5,677 bases of DNA from an uncultured Dehalococcoidia bacterium (GTDB lineage Bacteria > Chloroflexota > Dehalococcoidia > Tepidiformales > Tepidiformaceae). The stretch's first letter is position 1. Each line of letters begins with the position of its first letter. Positions 1-4,991 of the stretch are shown in pieces. The translations under genes were made by a program, and so were the position numbers. The stretch spans positions 1 through 5,677 of the forward strand of contig CALFYR010000658.1 in assembly GCA_937954195.1 (NCBI GenBank), read 5' to 3'. The notes under the pieces were generated by a model. It was given only the letters and a program-made list of their open reading frames with translations, was not told the DNA's origin and made no database searches.

Positions 1-574
1 CGTCCGGGCCAGCTGCCGGGATCCCCGTGTTGCGCGGGGTCCAGGTTGCGCCTCCGTCGGTGGTCTCGAACATGCCGACCGCGCTGATGCCGACCCAGAT
101 GCGGTTCGGGTCCTTCGGATGAACGGCAATGGTGTGGAGAATGAGGCCGCCACCACCGGGCATCCACGTGGGGCGGGAAGGATGGTCTCGGAGGCCTTTC
201 ACGTGGGACCAGGTGAGGCCACCGTCTTCGCTCTTGAAGAGCCCTGCGGGCTCGACGCCGGCATAGACGACGCCGTGCGCGGCGTGGACGACCCAAACGT
301 TGGTCACCGGGTCCTCGCCTTCGCCGTAGGAGAGGCCTTCGCTGGAGTGCGTCCACGTCTTGCCGAGGTCGGTGGAGCGCCAGACCGCGGGGCCGTACCA
401 GGCATCGCCACCGCCGGCGAGGATTGCGCCATGCTTCGGGTCGTACGCGGCGTGGGTGATCGGCCAGGACTCGCAGTAGGGGCCGTTGATGTCCCAGGAC
501 TTTCGGGCGGGGTCGCTCGTGGCGACGAAGAGACCTTTCTTGGTCCCGACAAGAAGACCGACGGTTTCAGGCAT
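1..574 (-). CDS. BNR/Asp-box repeat beta-propeller protein (sialidase-like fold), C-terminus cut off by window edge
   Basis: The first 191 residues can be read; the gene continues beyond base 1. Three Asp-box motifs (S/T-x-D-x-G-x-T-W) are visible: STDLGKTW at residues 67-74, SEDGGLTW at 115-122 and TTDGGATW at 171-178. Each follows a short hydrophobic strand such as VYAGVEPAGLF or IWVGISAVGMF. This is the pattern of BNR/WD40/YVTN-like propellers often labelled exo-alpha-sialidase or glycosyl hydrolase. The N-terminus (MPETVGLLVGTKKGLF) is typical of the small cytoplasmic members and shows no signal peptide. True sialidase catalytic residues (Arg triad, Tyr/Glu) cannot be assessed and are not expected in this subgroup, so no enzymatic activity should be assumed. 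The ATG at 574-572 is preceded by GGAG (plus-strand 581-584) at 6-nt spacing, which supports this start. It lies 107 bases downstream of the VOC gene on the same strand and may be co-transcribed with it or use its own promoter. Confidence 0.88.
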   Translation of the reverse strand, partial: MPETVGLLVGTKKGLFVATSDPARKSWDINGPYCESWPITHAAYDPKHGAILAGGGDAWYGPAVWRSTDLGKTWTHSSEGLSYGEGEDPVTNVWVVHAAHGVVYAGVEPAGLFKSEDGGLTWSHVKGLRDHPSRPTWMPGGGGLILHTIAVHPKDPNRIWVGISAVGMFETTDGGATWTPRNTGIPAAGPD

Positions 575-625
575 GTGATTCTCCGGAGGTGATCTGCGAG
601 GGACTGAGCTTACGGGCTCGTCCGG

Positions 626-648
626 ATAATATGCAACCATTTTGTTGC
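626..648 (-). promoter_or_regulatory. AT-rich islet with -10-like TATTAT and GCAAC/GTTGC inverted repeat upstream of the BNR gene
   Basis: The 107-base gap between the VOC stop and the BNR start contains the only clearly AT-rich patch on this side of the window. Read on the minus strand it has GCAAC-AAAATG-GTTGC (plus-strand arms 633-637 and 644-648), followed at once by TATTAT (631-626). TATTAT resembles a -10 box, but no good -35 sits at 16-18 bases, so the promoter is weak or activator-dependent. The 5-bp hairpin could instead be the end of the VOC transcript or an operator over the promoter spacer. The 5-prime leader would be about 45 bases. Confidence 0.3.
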
Positions 649-681
649 TCGATTCGGCCTATCCAGCCTGGGTGAAACGAC

Positions 682-1062
682 TTAGCCCGCAAGGCTCTGC
701 GCGAGAAGCATGACGTTGCCGTCCGGATCCTGGAAGGTGGCGAGGCGGACCATGCCGGGGAGTTCATCGGTGGGGCCGAGGAACTGCACGCCCTGGGATT
801 CGAGTTCCGCGCGGGCGGCCGCAATGTCTTCGACGCCGAAGGTGATGTTCACGCCGCCGGGGCCGGGAGGGGTGTCGCCTTCGCCGAGGCGGGCGAGCCC
901 CAGCGTGGTGTTGGTGCCGGGGACGGGGAACTCGGCCCAGCCGCCTTCTTCGGTGTTCCAGAGCTCCTGGAGACCGAGCTTTTCGGTGTACCAGGCACGG
1001 GCGGCGTTCCAATCCCTGACGGCGATGGAGATGGTGAGTTCGGGCTTGATGGAGATGGCCAT
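682..1062 (-). CDS. VOC (glyoxalase/bleomycin-resistance/dioxygenase) superfamily protein, apparently metal-free
   Basis: This is a 126-residue protein, the normal size for a single-chain VOC protein with two beta-alpha-beta-beta-beta modules. Module 1 covers about residues 8-62 (LTISIAVRDWNAARAWYTEKLGL, then WAEFPVPG and TTLGLARLG). Module 2 covers about 70-122 (VNITFGVEDIAAARAEL, then VRLATFQDPDGNVMLLAQ). The VxDxxAAxxWYxxxLG and DPDGN signatures are classic for the family. The protein has no histidine at all. The usual glutamate after DPDGN is replaced by Leu/Gln, so the metal site of glyoxalases and dioxygenases is missing. It could be a ligand-binding or drug-sequestering member, or a cofactor-independent one; the substrate cannot be inferred. 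The ATG at 1062 is preceded by GGAAGGAC (plus-strand 1071-1078), a convincing ribosome site. The gene is divergent from the HxlR-type regulator at 1177, a common arrangement in which the regulator controls the neighbouring gene. Confidence 0.9.
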   Translation of the reverse strand: MAISIKPELTISIAVRDWNAARAWYTEKLGLQELWNTEEGGWAEFPVPGTNTTLGLARLGEGDTPPGPGGVNITFGVEDIAAARAELESQGVQFLGPTDELPGMVRLATFQDPDGNVMLLAQSLAG

Positions 1063-1132
1063 GGTGTTCGGTCCTTCCGCGTGGGTATCTAAGCCAGTGA
1101 CCCGGTAGAGTTCGGGCTGCATCCCGGCTGCG

Positions 1133-1161
1133 TTGTAGGGAAAGTATAGCAGGTGTATAAG
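1133..1161 (+). promoter_or_regulatory. Putative sigma-70-type promoter for the HxlR-type regulator, with GTATA direct repeats
   Basis: TTGTAG (1133-1138) and TATAAG (1156-1161) are separated by exactly 17 bases and resemble -35 and -10 hexamers. The start point would be near 1168, placing the ATG at 1177 about 9 bases into the transcript, so the message is almost leaderless. GTATA occurs at 1144-1148 and again at 1155-1159. The copies are 11 bases apart, about one helical turn, and lie inside the spacer and -10 region. They also form a TATA-N7-TATA inverted repeat. This is a reasonable operator for the regulator encoded just downstream, which would control both divergent promoters. Confidence 0.45.
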
Positions 1162-1169
1162 GTCGTCAA
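1143..1169 (-). promoter_or_regulatory. Putative extended -10 promoter for the VOC gene
   Basis: On the minus strand TGCTATACT (plus-strand 1143-1151) matches an extended -10 element (TG-n-TATAAT). A TTGACG -35-like hexamer lies at plus-strand 1164-1169, but the spacing is only 15 bases, so the extended -10 probably carries the recognition. Transcription would begin near 1136, leaving a leader of about 74 bases before the VOC ATG. The element overlaps the oppositely directed promoter of the regulator gene. Confidence 0.4.
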
Positions 1170-1176
1170 GGGGAAG

Positions 1177-1752
1177 ATGACACCATTGGAGCCCGCGATA
1201 CGGCTTTTTCACCATCGCTGGTCGGTGCCCATTACGGCGCACCTGTACCGCGACGGGCCCAAGACGTTTGCACAACTGGCGAAGGAACTCGCAGCGAGCC
1301 GTGACACCCTGGCGGGGACGATGGAGCGGATGGAAGAGAACGGCGTGATCACGCGGGTGGCCGGCGCGCGGCCGACGTGGGATCTCACACCGATCGGACG
1401 AGAGGTGGGCGCGGCGTGCATCGCCGCGGTCCACGCCGTGAACGAAGCCGACGTCGATGGGTTGCTGAACCTGGCGTTGCGCAAATGGCCGATGCTGGTG
1501 CTCATCGCGATTGGGCGAGGCGGGAGCCGCTACAACGAGCTTAAGGGAATGCTGCCGGGGATAACCGCGAGGGCGTTGGCGCTCGCGCTGAAGGACCTGC
1601 AGGGGACCGGGCTCGTGGACCGGGTGGTGGAGGATGGCTATCCGCCGGCGGCGGTGTATTCGCTCAGTGAGCCCGGGTGGCGGCTCTTCCCGGCGATGGA
1701 CGCCATCGCCCGGGCTTCCGCGGGGGCCGTGGGGGAAGAGGACGAGGGGTGA
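1177..1752 (+). CDS. HxlR-family-like transcriptional regulator with two tandem winged-helix domains
   Basis: This protein of 191 residues is almost twice the usual length of about 100-130 for HxlR-family regulators, and the extra length is a second copy of the domain. Copy 1 (about 4-85) runs AIRLFHHRWSV, then GPKTFAQL, TLAGTMERMEENGVITRV and WDLTPIGREV. Copy 2 (about 95-180) runs LLNLALRKWPM, then GGSRYNELKGMLPGIT, ALALALKDLQGTGLVDRV and YSLSEPGWRLF. Copy 2 keeps the canonical HxlR pattern (K/RW, RYNEL, LPGIT, L..L...GLV.R, YSL...G). Copy 1 is more divergent and lacks the PGI motif. The N-terminal redox cysteine of YodB/HypR-type members is absent; the only Cys is at 81. HxlR proteins normally act as dimers of single domains, so this chain could behave as an intramolecular pseudo-dimer. 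I chose ATG 1177 over the in-frame GTG at 1153 because the GTG overlaps the predicted promoter and an AAGGGG lies just before the ATG. The tail (GEEDEG) is acidic. Confidence 0.85.
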   Translation: MTPLEPAIRLFHHRWSVPITAHLYRDGPKTFAQLAKELAASRDTLAGTMERMEENGVITRVAGARPTWDLTPIGREVGAACIAAVHAVNEADVDGLLNLALRKWPMLVLIAIGRGGSRYNELKGMLPGITARALALALKDLQGTGLVDRVVEDGYPPAAVYSLSEPGWRLFPAMDAIARASAGAVGEEDEG

Positions 1753-1776
1753 CCTGAGCGGCACATGCCGTATGCT
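1749..1776 (+). promoter_or_regulatory. Possible promoter for the toroid/MarC-like/CxxC operon giving a near-leaderless message
   Basis: GTGACC (1749-1754, overlapping the regulator's stop codon) and TATGCT (1771-1776) are 16 bases apart and match -35 and -10 hexamers at four of six positions each. Transcription would start at about 1783-1785, essentially on the GTG start codon at 1785. No Shine-Dalgarno sequence precedes that codon, which fits leaderless initiation. Read-through from the regulator gene is the alternative. Confidence 0.3.
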
Positions 1777-1784
1777 TTCGCCGC

Positions 1785-2963
1785 GTGCGACGGGGGCTCT
1801 TTCTTTCGATAGGCGTGTGGCTGGTGGCGATGGCGGCGCTGCGGCTAACCGTGGCCGCGCCGAACGTGTGCCCCCCGGTGACCGGGGACCAGGCGTTGAT
1901 GGCGGCGCGGGCGGGGGCGGCATGGATCGAGAACAACCAGCTGGCGGACGGCGGATACGTCTACGAACATAACGTCGAATCCGGCGAGGACGTGCCAGGC
2001 TACAACGTCGTCCGCCATGCGGGTGTGACGATGTCTCTCTATCAGCTAGCGGCGGAGGGCGACCTGAGCGTGATGCCGGCGGCGGATCGCGGCCTGGAGT
2101 GGATGCTCGATAACCTGTACGAGCACGACGACTGGGTGGCGCTGGAGGACCCGGCCGACCGTAGCGTGCGGCTCGGGTCGAGTTCGTTGATGTTGGCGTC
2201 GCTGATTCACCGGCGCCTGGCGACCGATGACACGCAATACGACGAAACGATGAAGCAGCTGGCCCGGGGGCTGCTGGTGTTGCAGCTGGAGGATGGTGCG
2301 TTTTTGAACCGGTGGGACCGGAACGCACAGCAGCCGGTAGCGGGCGAGCGTTCGCTGTACGCAACGGGCGAGGCGTTCTGGACGCTGACGCTCATGCACC
2401 GGCTGTTCCCGGGCGAGGGGTGGGACGAGCCGGCGTGGAAAACGGCCGACTACCTTGCCCTGGAGCGGGATGATTACGAGGAGCTGGACTTCCCGCCCTG
2501 GGCCGACCAGTGGGCTTCGTACGGGCTGGGCGAAATGGCGGATTGGGGGCTCGAAGACCACCACATCACGTACGCGCGGAGCCTTGCCGGGCGCTTCGGG
2601 TTGTTGGTTCGCGCGGAATCGCAACGGGACTTCGGGGGATGGTCGAAGCGGTTGCACGGGCCCACGGCGCGCGCGGCCGGCATGGGCACGTGGGTCGAAG
2701 GGATGCAGGCCTTGCACCACCTGGCGACGGTGGACCCGAGGATGGCGGACCTGGAGGACGACCTGGCGGAACGGATCGAGTGCGCGGCCGGGATGCTTGT
2801 TGAGCGGCAATGGACGGCCGAAGACGCGGCTGGAGCACCAGTGCCCATCCGCGCCGAGGGCGGATGGTTCGACGAAGGGATAACGCGGATGGATGACCAA
2901 CAACATGCGCTTTCGGGGCTGCTGTACGCGGCGCCAATCATCGATGCGAGGAACGCCGAGTGA
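1785..2963 (+). CDS. Exported all-alpha protein, probable (alpha/alpha) toroid of unknown function
   Basis: This 392-residue protein has a signal peptide or N-terminal anchor: RR at 2-3, a hydrophobic stretch at 5-24 and a likely cleavage after VAA (23-25). There is no lipobox. The rest looks like paired helices with recurring glycine/aromatic turns: DGGYVYEHN (55-63), GYNVVRHAG (72-80), LEDGAFLNRWD (168-178), YATGEAFWTLTLMHRL (192-207), DQWASYGLGEM (241-251), GTWVEGMQALHHL (301-313) and EGGWFDEG (358-365). The repeated D/E-GG/GA-W/Y/F turns resemble those of six-hairpin glycosidase-like or prenyltransferase/squalene-cyclase-like toroids. I see no DxDD or other cyclase catalytic motif. Conserved-looking acids and His (E195, D241, W243, H291, D369) might line a pocket, but this is inference. 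It starts at a GTG with no ribosome site and ends overlapping the MarC-like gene by 4 bases. Substrate and reaction are unknown; the likely location is outside the cytoplasmic membrane. Confidence 0.8.
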   Translation: MRRGLFLSIGVWLVAMAALRLTVAAPNVCPPVTGDQALMAARAGAAWIENNQLADGGYVYEHNVESGEDVPGYNVVRHAGVTMSLYQLAAEGDLSVMPAADRGLEWMLDNLYEHDDWVALEDPADRSVRLGSSSLMLASLIHRRLATDDTQYDETMKQLARGLLVLQLEDGAFLNRWDRNAQQPVAGERSLYATGEAFWTLTLMHRLFPGEGWDEPAWKTADYLALERDDYEELDFPPWADQWASYGLGEMADWGLEDHHITYARSLAGRFGLLVRAESQRDFGGWSKRLHGPTARAAGMGTWVEGMQALHHLATVDPRMADLEDDLAERIECAAGMLVERQWTAEDAAGAPVPIRAEGGWFDEGITRMDDQQHALSGLLYAAPIIDARNAE

Positions 2964-3505
2964 GTGACTTCCTGCGAATCGCGCTGATTTTCGTGCTGGC
3001 GGTGAACCCGGCGCTGGTGGCAAACGTACTGCGGGACCGGGTGGTGCCTTTGGGGCAGGCGGGCCTGGGGGCTGCTATCGCTGTGGCCGTTTACCTGCTG
3101 CTGGCCGTCGGAGCCGACGGGATCCTCGAGGTGCTTGCCATCGAGCCGGAGACCGCGCAGGTGGCGGCTGGCACGCTGCTTGCCGTTGGGGGTGGACTGG
3201 CGATTGCTTCGGCCGGGCGTGAGTTCAGGGACCTGTGGAGCGACACGTGGCCGGGCGCGTTTCCGTTGGCGGCCCCGCTGCTTGTTTGCCCGCCGGGCGT
3301 GGTGGCGGCGATTTCGTTCAGCGCGAACGAGAGCATCGGGATGTCGCTCGGAGCGGCGGCAATTGCGGTGGTGGTGTCGGCGGCGGCGGGAGCGGTGGCC
3401 CTGGGCAGGTACTGGATTGCGGCTGATGCGCTCGCTCGTATCAGCGGGGGTGTGCTCGTGTTACTGGCGGCCGGGATCATCGTTGACGGTGTGAAGTCGG
3501 TATAG
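2960..3505 (+). CDS. MarC-like integral membrane protein (UPF0056-related), six predicted helices
   Basis: This 181-residue, very hydrophobic protein has about six membrane segments near 4-25, 35-52, 66-85, 99-119, 127-149 and 157-177. Two features recall the MarC family. The first helix carries an Asn-Pro (ALIFVLAVNPALVANVLR, N16-P17), comparable to the family's FLAVDP/NP motif. The fourth begins FPLAAPLLVCPPGVVAA (101-117), comparable to the family's PLAIPLLAGPG signature, here with a Cys and PPG instead of AGPG. The length is slightly below the usual 200 or so. MarC proteins are of unknown function; the old link to multiple antibiotic resistance in E. coli was withdrawn. The GTG start overlaps the preceding stop (GTGA) and is preceded by GAGGAA at 2948-2953 with 6-base spacing, so translation is well supported and probably coupled to the toroid gene. 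It is a distant relative, and a different small transporter family cannot be excluded. Confidence 0.78.
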   Translation: MSDFLRIALIFVLAVNPALVANVLRDRVVPLGQAGLGAAIAVAVYLLLAVGADGILEVLAIEPETAQVAAGTLLAVGGGLAIASAGREFRDLWSDTWPGAFPLAAPLLVCPPGVVAAISFSANESIGMSLGAAAIAVVVSAAAGAVALGRYWIAADALARISGGVLVLLAAGIIVDGVKSV

Positions 3506-3507
3506 CG

Positions 3508-4137
3508 ATGACACTCCAGAACCGCGTAACTCCCTTCGGGCAGATTCTGGCCGTGCCGGACCGCGGCACGATGATGGGCAACCGCGGCGGCAACATGCAC
3601 ACCGATGAGAAACGCCTGCGTCGCGGACGGCCGTGGACGAATGAGCGGTGGATCACGTGTGTTCTGGAGTTCAAGGGACGGCACCGCGAGGTGATGTCGC
3701 CGGGGAAGTACACGGAGCTGTTCTTCCTGGACGAGGCGACGGCGTTCGCGGCGGGGCACCGGCCGTGCGCCGAATGCCGGCGGGCGGATTTCCGGCGATT
3801 CACTGAGCTCTGGGTGAAGGCGAACCGCCCCGATGGTTACATTTTGCCCACGGTGAGCGAGATTGACCGGCAGCTGCAGGAAGAGCGGATCTTTGCGGGG
3901 ACGCGTAGCCAGCGGACCTGGCGGACGGATGCCGCGGCGTTGCCGAGCGGGACCTTCGTGGAGTGGGATGGCGACGTGTTCCTGGTGTGGGACCGGGCGC
4001 TACGGCGCTGGTCGTTTGGCGGGTACAACGACTTCCGGCGGCTCCCGGCGGGTGAGGTGACGGTGCTGACGCCGGAATCGGTGGTGCGGACGTTCGCGGC
4101 CGGTTACCGGCCGATGGTGCATGGTATGAACGGCTGA
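3508..4137 (+). CDS. Conserved hypothetical protein with Ada-like CxxC zinc-knuckle signature
   Basis: This 209-residue soluble protein matches, from its first residues, a conserved bacterial hypothetical family that I recognise by its motifs: LQNRVTPFGQ (3-12), GTMMGNRGG (20-28), WITCVLEFKGR (48-58), SPGKYTELFFLDEATAFAAG (64-83) and HRPCAECRRADF (84-95). The segment F-LDEATAFAAGHRPCAEC closely resembles the end of the Ada methyl-phosphotriester zinc domain (F-xxxxEAxxAGYRPCKxC). C87 and C90 would be two zinc ligands and C51 a possible third. The complete four-Cys Ada arrangement is not obvious. The C-terminal half (WRTDAAALPSGTFVEWDG, then RRWSFGGYNDFRRLPAG) looks like a small beta domain. 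It has no signal peptide or membrane segment. It starts 2 bases after the MarC-like stop without a strong ribosome site, so translation is probably coupled. Its role is unknown; nucleic-acid or metal binding is inference. Confidence 0.85.
   Translation: MTLQNRVTPFGQILAVPDRGTMMGNRGGNMHTDEKRLRRGRPWTNERWITCVLEFKGRHREVMSPGKYTELFFLDEATAFAAGHRPCAECRRADFRRFTELWVKANRPDGYILPTVSEIDRQLQEERIFAGTRSQRTWRTDAAALPSGTFVEWDGDVFLVWDRALRRWSFGGYNDFRRLPAGEVTVLTPESVVRTFAAGYRPMVHGMNG
4097..4113 (+). repeat. Perfect 17-base inverted repeat CGGCCGGT-T-ACCGGCCG inside the 3-prime end of the CxxC gene
   Basis: The arms of 8 bases are perfect around a single central T. As RNA it would fold as a 6-bp all-GC stem with a GUUAC loop. 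It lies about 25 bases before the stop codon of the CxxC gene, and no T-run follows, so it is not a standard terminator. It contains the heptamer GTTACCG (4103-4109), which occurs again 46 bases later upstream of yebC. Confidence 0.5.
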
Positions 4138-4149
4138 TTCAGTTCCCCG

Positions 4150-4169
4150 TTACCGCACCGCATCGGTAA
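4150..4169 (+). repeat. TTACCG-N8-CGGTAA inverted repeat between the CxxC gene and yebC
   Basis: TTACCG at 4150-4155 and CGGTAA at 4164-4169 form a perfect 6-bp inverted repeat with an 8-base loop, in the 74-base gap ahead of yebC. There is no T-tract after it. A -10-like TAAACT (4167-4172) overlaps its right arm, but I find no matching -35. It could be an operator for yebC or a weak hairpin ending the upstream operon. Confidence 0.4.
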
Positions 4170-4211
4170 ACTCGAAGGCACAACACGTCATCTATCGAAC
4201 GGGGCACTGCC

Positions 4212-4961
4212 ATGTCCGGACATTCCAAATGGGCGACTATCAAGCGGGCGAAGGGCGCGACCGACGCCAAGCGCGGCGCGCTGTTTACGAAGCTGAGCCG
4301 GGAGATTATCCAGGCGGCAAAGCAGGGCGGCGGCGACCCCGGCATGAACTTCAAGCTTCGGCTGGCGATACAGCGCGCGAAGGCAGCGAACATGCCGAAC
4401 GACAACATCGAGCGGGCCATTTCGAAGGCGACCGGCGGTGGAGGCGAGGAAAACCTCGAGGAAATCACGTACGAAGGGTACGGGCCCGGCGGCACCGCGA
4501 TGTTGCTTTCGGTGCTCACGGACAACCGCAACCGGACGGTGGCGGAGATCAGGCACCAGTTCAGCCGGGCGGGCGGGAACCTGGGCGAGAACGGTTCGGT
4601 GGCGTGGCAATTCGAAGCGAAGGGCCTGATTACCGTGCCGGTGAACGGCTCCGACCCGGAGGAGCTTGCGCTCCAGGCGATCGACGCAGGTGCGGAGGAT
4701 GTGGAAGTCCAGGGCGAGGTGGTCGAAGTGAAGACGGAACCTTCGGCGCTGGAGGAAGTGCGGAAGGCGCTCGAATCGGCGGGGCTGGAGATTGAGAACG
4801 CCGACTTTGCGATGGTGCCGAAGGTGACGGTGGAGTTGGACGAGAAGGGCCAGCACCAGGCGCTGCGGCTGATTGAGGCGCTGGAAGACCTGGAAGACGT
4901 GCAGCGCGTGTATTCGAACGCGGACTTCACGGACGCGGCGATGGAGAGTTACGCGGGGTAG
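4212..4961 (+). CDS. yebC: YebC/TACO1 family protein
   Basis: This protein has the expected length of 249 residues, and all family hallmarks are present. The N-terminal helical domain carries MSGHSKWATIKRAKGATDAK at 1-20 with LFTKLSREI at 24-32. MPNDNIERAISKATGG follows at 61-76. The core then has YEGYGPGGTAMLL (87-99), TDNRNRTVAEIRHQF (103-117) and GGNLGENGSVAWQFE (121-135). It ends with MVPKVTVEL and LIEALEDLEDVQRVYSNADF (219-238). Family members were long annotated as transcriptional regulators (PmpR). More recent work on the mitochondrial TACO1 and bacterial relatives links them to translation, including relief of ribosome stalling on proline-rich stretches. The gene is cytoplasmic. The start ATG has only a weak GGGG at 4201-4204 ahead of it, but the conserved MSGHSKW fixes the start. 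It is not followed by ruvC, its frequent neighbour, but by a convergent unrelated gene. Confidence 0.97.
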   Translation: MSGHSKWATIKRAKGATDAKRGALFTKLSREIIQAAKQGGGDPGMNFKLRLAIQRAKAANMPNDNIERAISKATGGGGEENLEEITYEGYGPGGTAMLLSVLTDNRNRTVAEIRHQFSRAGGNLGENGSVAWQFEAKGLITVPVNGSDPEELALQAIDAGAEDVEVQGEVVEVKTEPSALEEVRKALESAGLEIENADFAMVPKVTVELDEKGQHQALRLIEALEDLEDVQRVYSNADFTDAAMESYAG

Positions 4962-4967
4962 TTTGGG

Positions 4968-4991
4968 GACCCGAGGCCCGAGCCGTGGGTC
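4968..4991. terminator. Hairpin between convergent yebC and NTF2-like genes, possible bidirectional terminator
   Basis: GACCCG (4968-4973) pairs with TGGGTC (4986-4991) using one G-U pair, followed by one A-G mismatch and an inner GGC/GCC stem closing a CCGA loop. It starts 6 bases after the yebC stop and overlaps the stop codon of the minus-strand gene. The position is right for a shared terminator, but neither strand has a T-tract, so it is not a canonical intrinsic terminator. Confidence 0.35.

Noticed and set aside
119..592. 157-residue plus-strand open frame over the BNR gene
   Set aside because: The opposite strand encodes three Asp-box motifs and has a good ribosome site; the plus-strand translation is Gly/Val/Ala-rich with no motif.
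1153..1176. GTG at 1153 as start of the HxlR-type regulator
   Set aside because: It would put the -10 element inside the gene and adds eight residues outside the domain; the ATG at 1177 has an AAGGGG just ahead. It remains possible.
682..2364. Long 560-residue minus-strand reading frame across the regulator and toroid genes
   Set aside because: Only its last 126 residues (the VOC protein) make sense. The rest is Arg/Pro-rich antisense of two well-supported plus-strand genes, as expected in high-GC DNA.
2046..3023. 325-residue minus-strand open frame
   Set aside because: Arg/Pro/His-rich composition, no recognisable motif, and wholly antisense to the toroid gene and the start of the MarC-like gene.
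3091..3759. 222-residue minus-strand open frame
   Set aside because: Antisense of the MarC-like and CxxC genes; low-complexity Ala/Pro/Ser sequence without a domain signature.
4139..4930. Two minus-strand open frames antisense to yebC (263 and 222 residues)
   Set aside because: Ser- and Arg-rich antisense translations of a highly conserved gene; no independent support.
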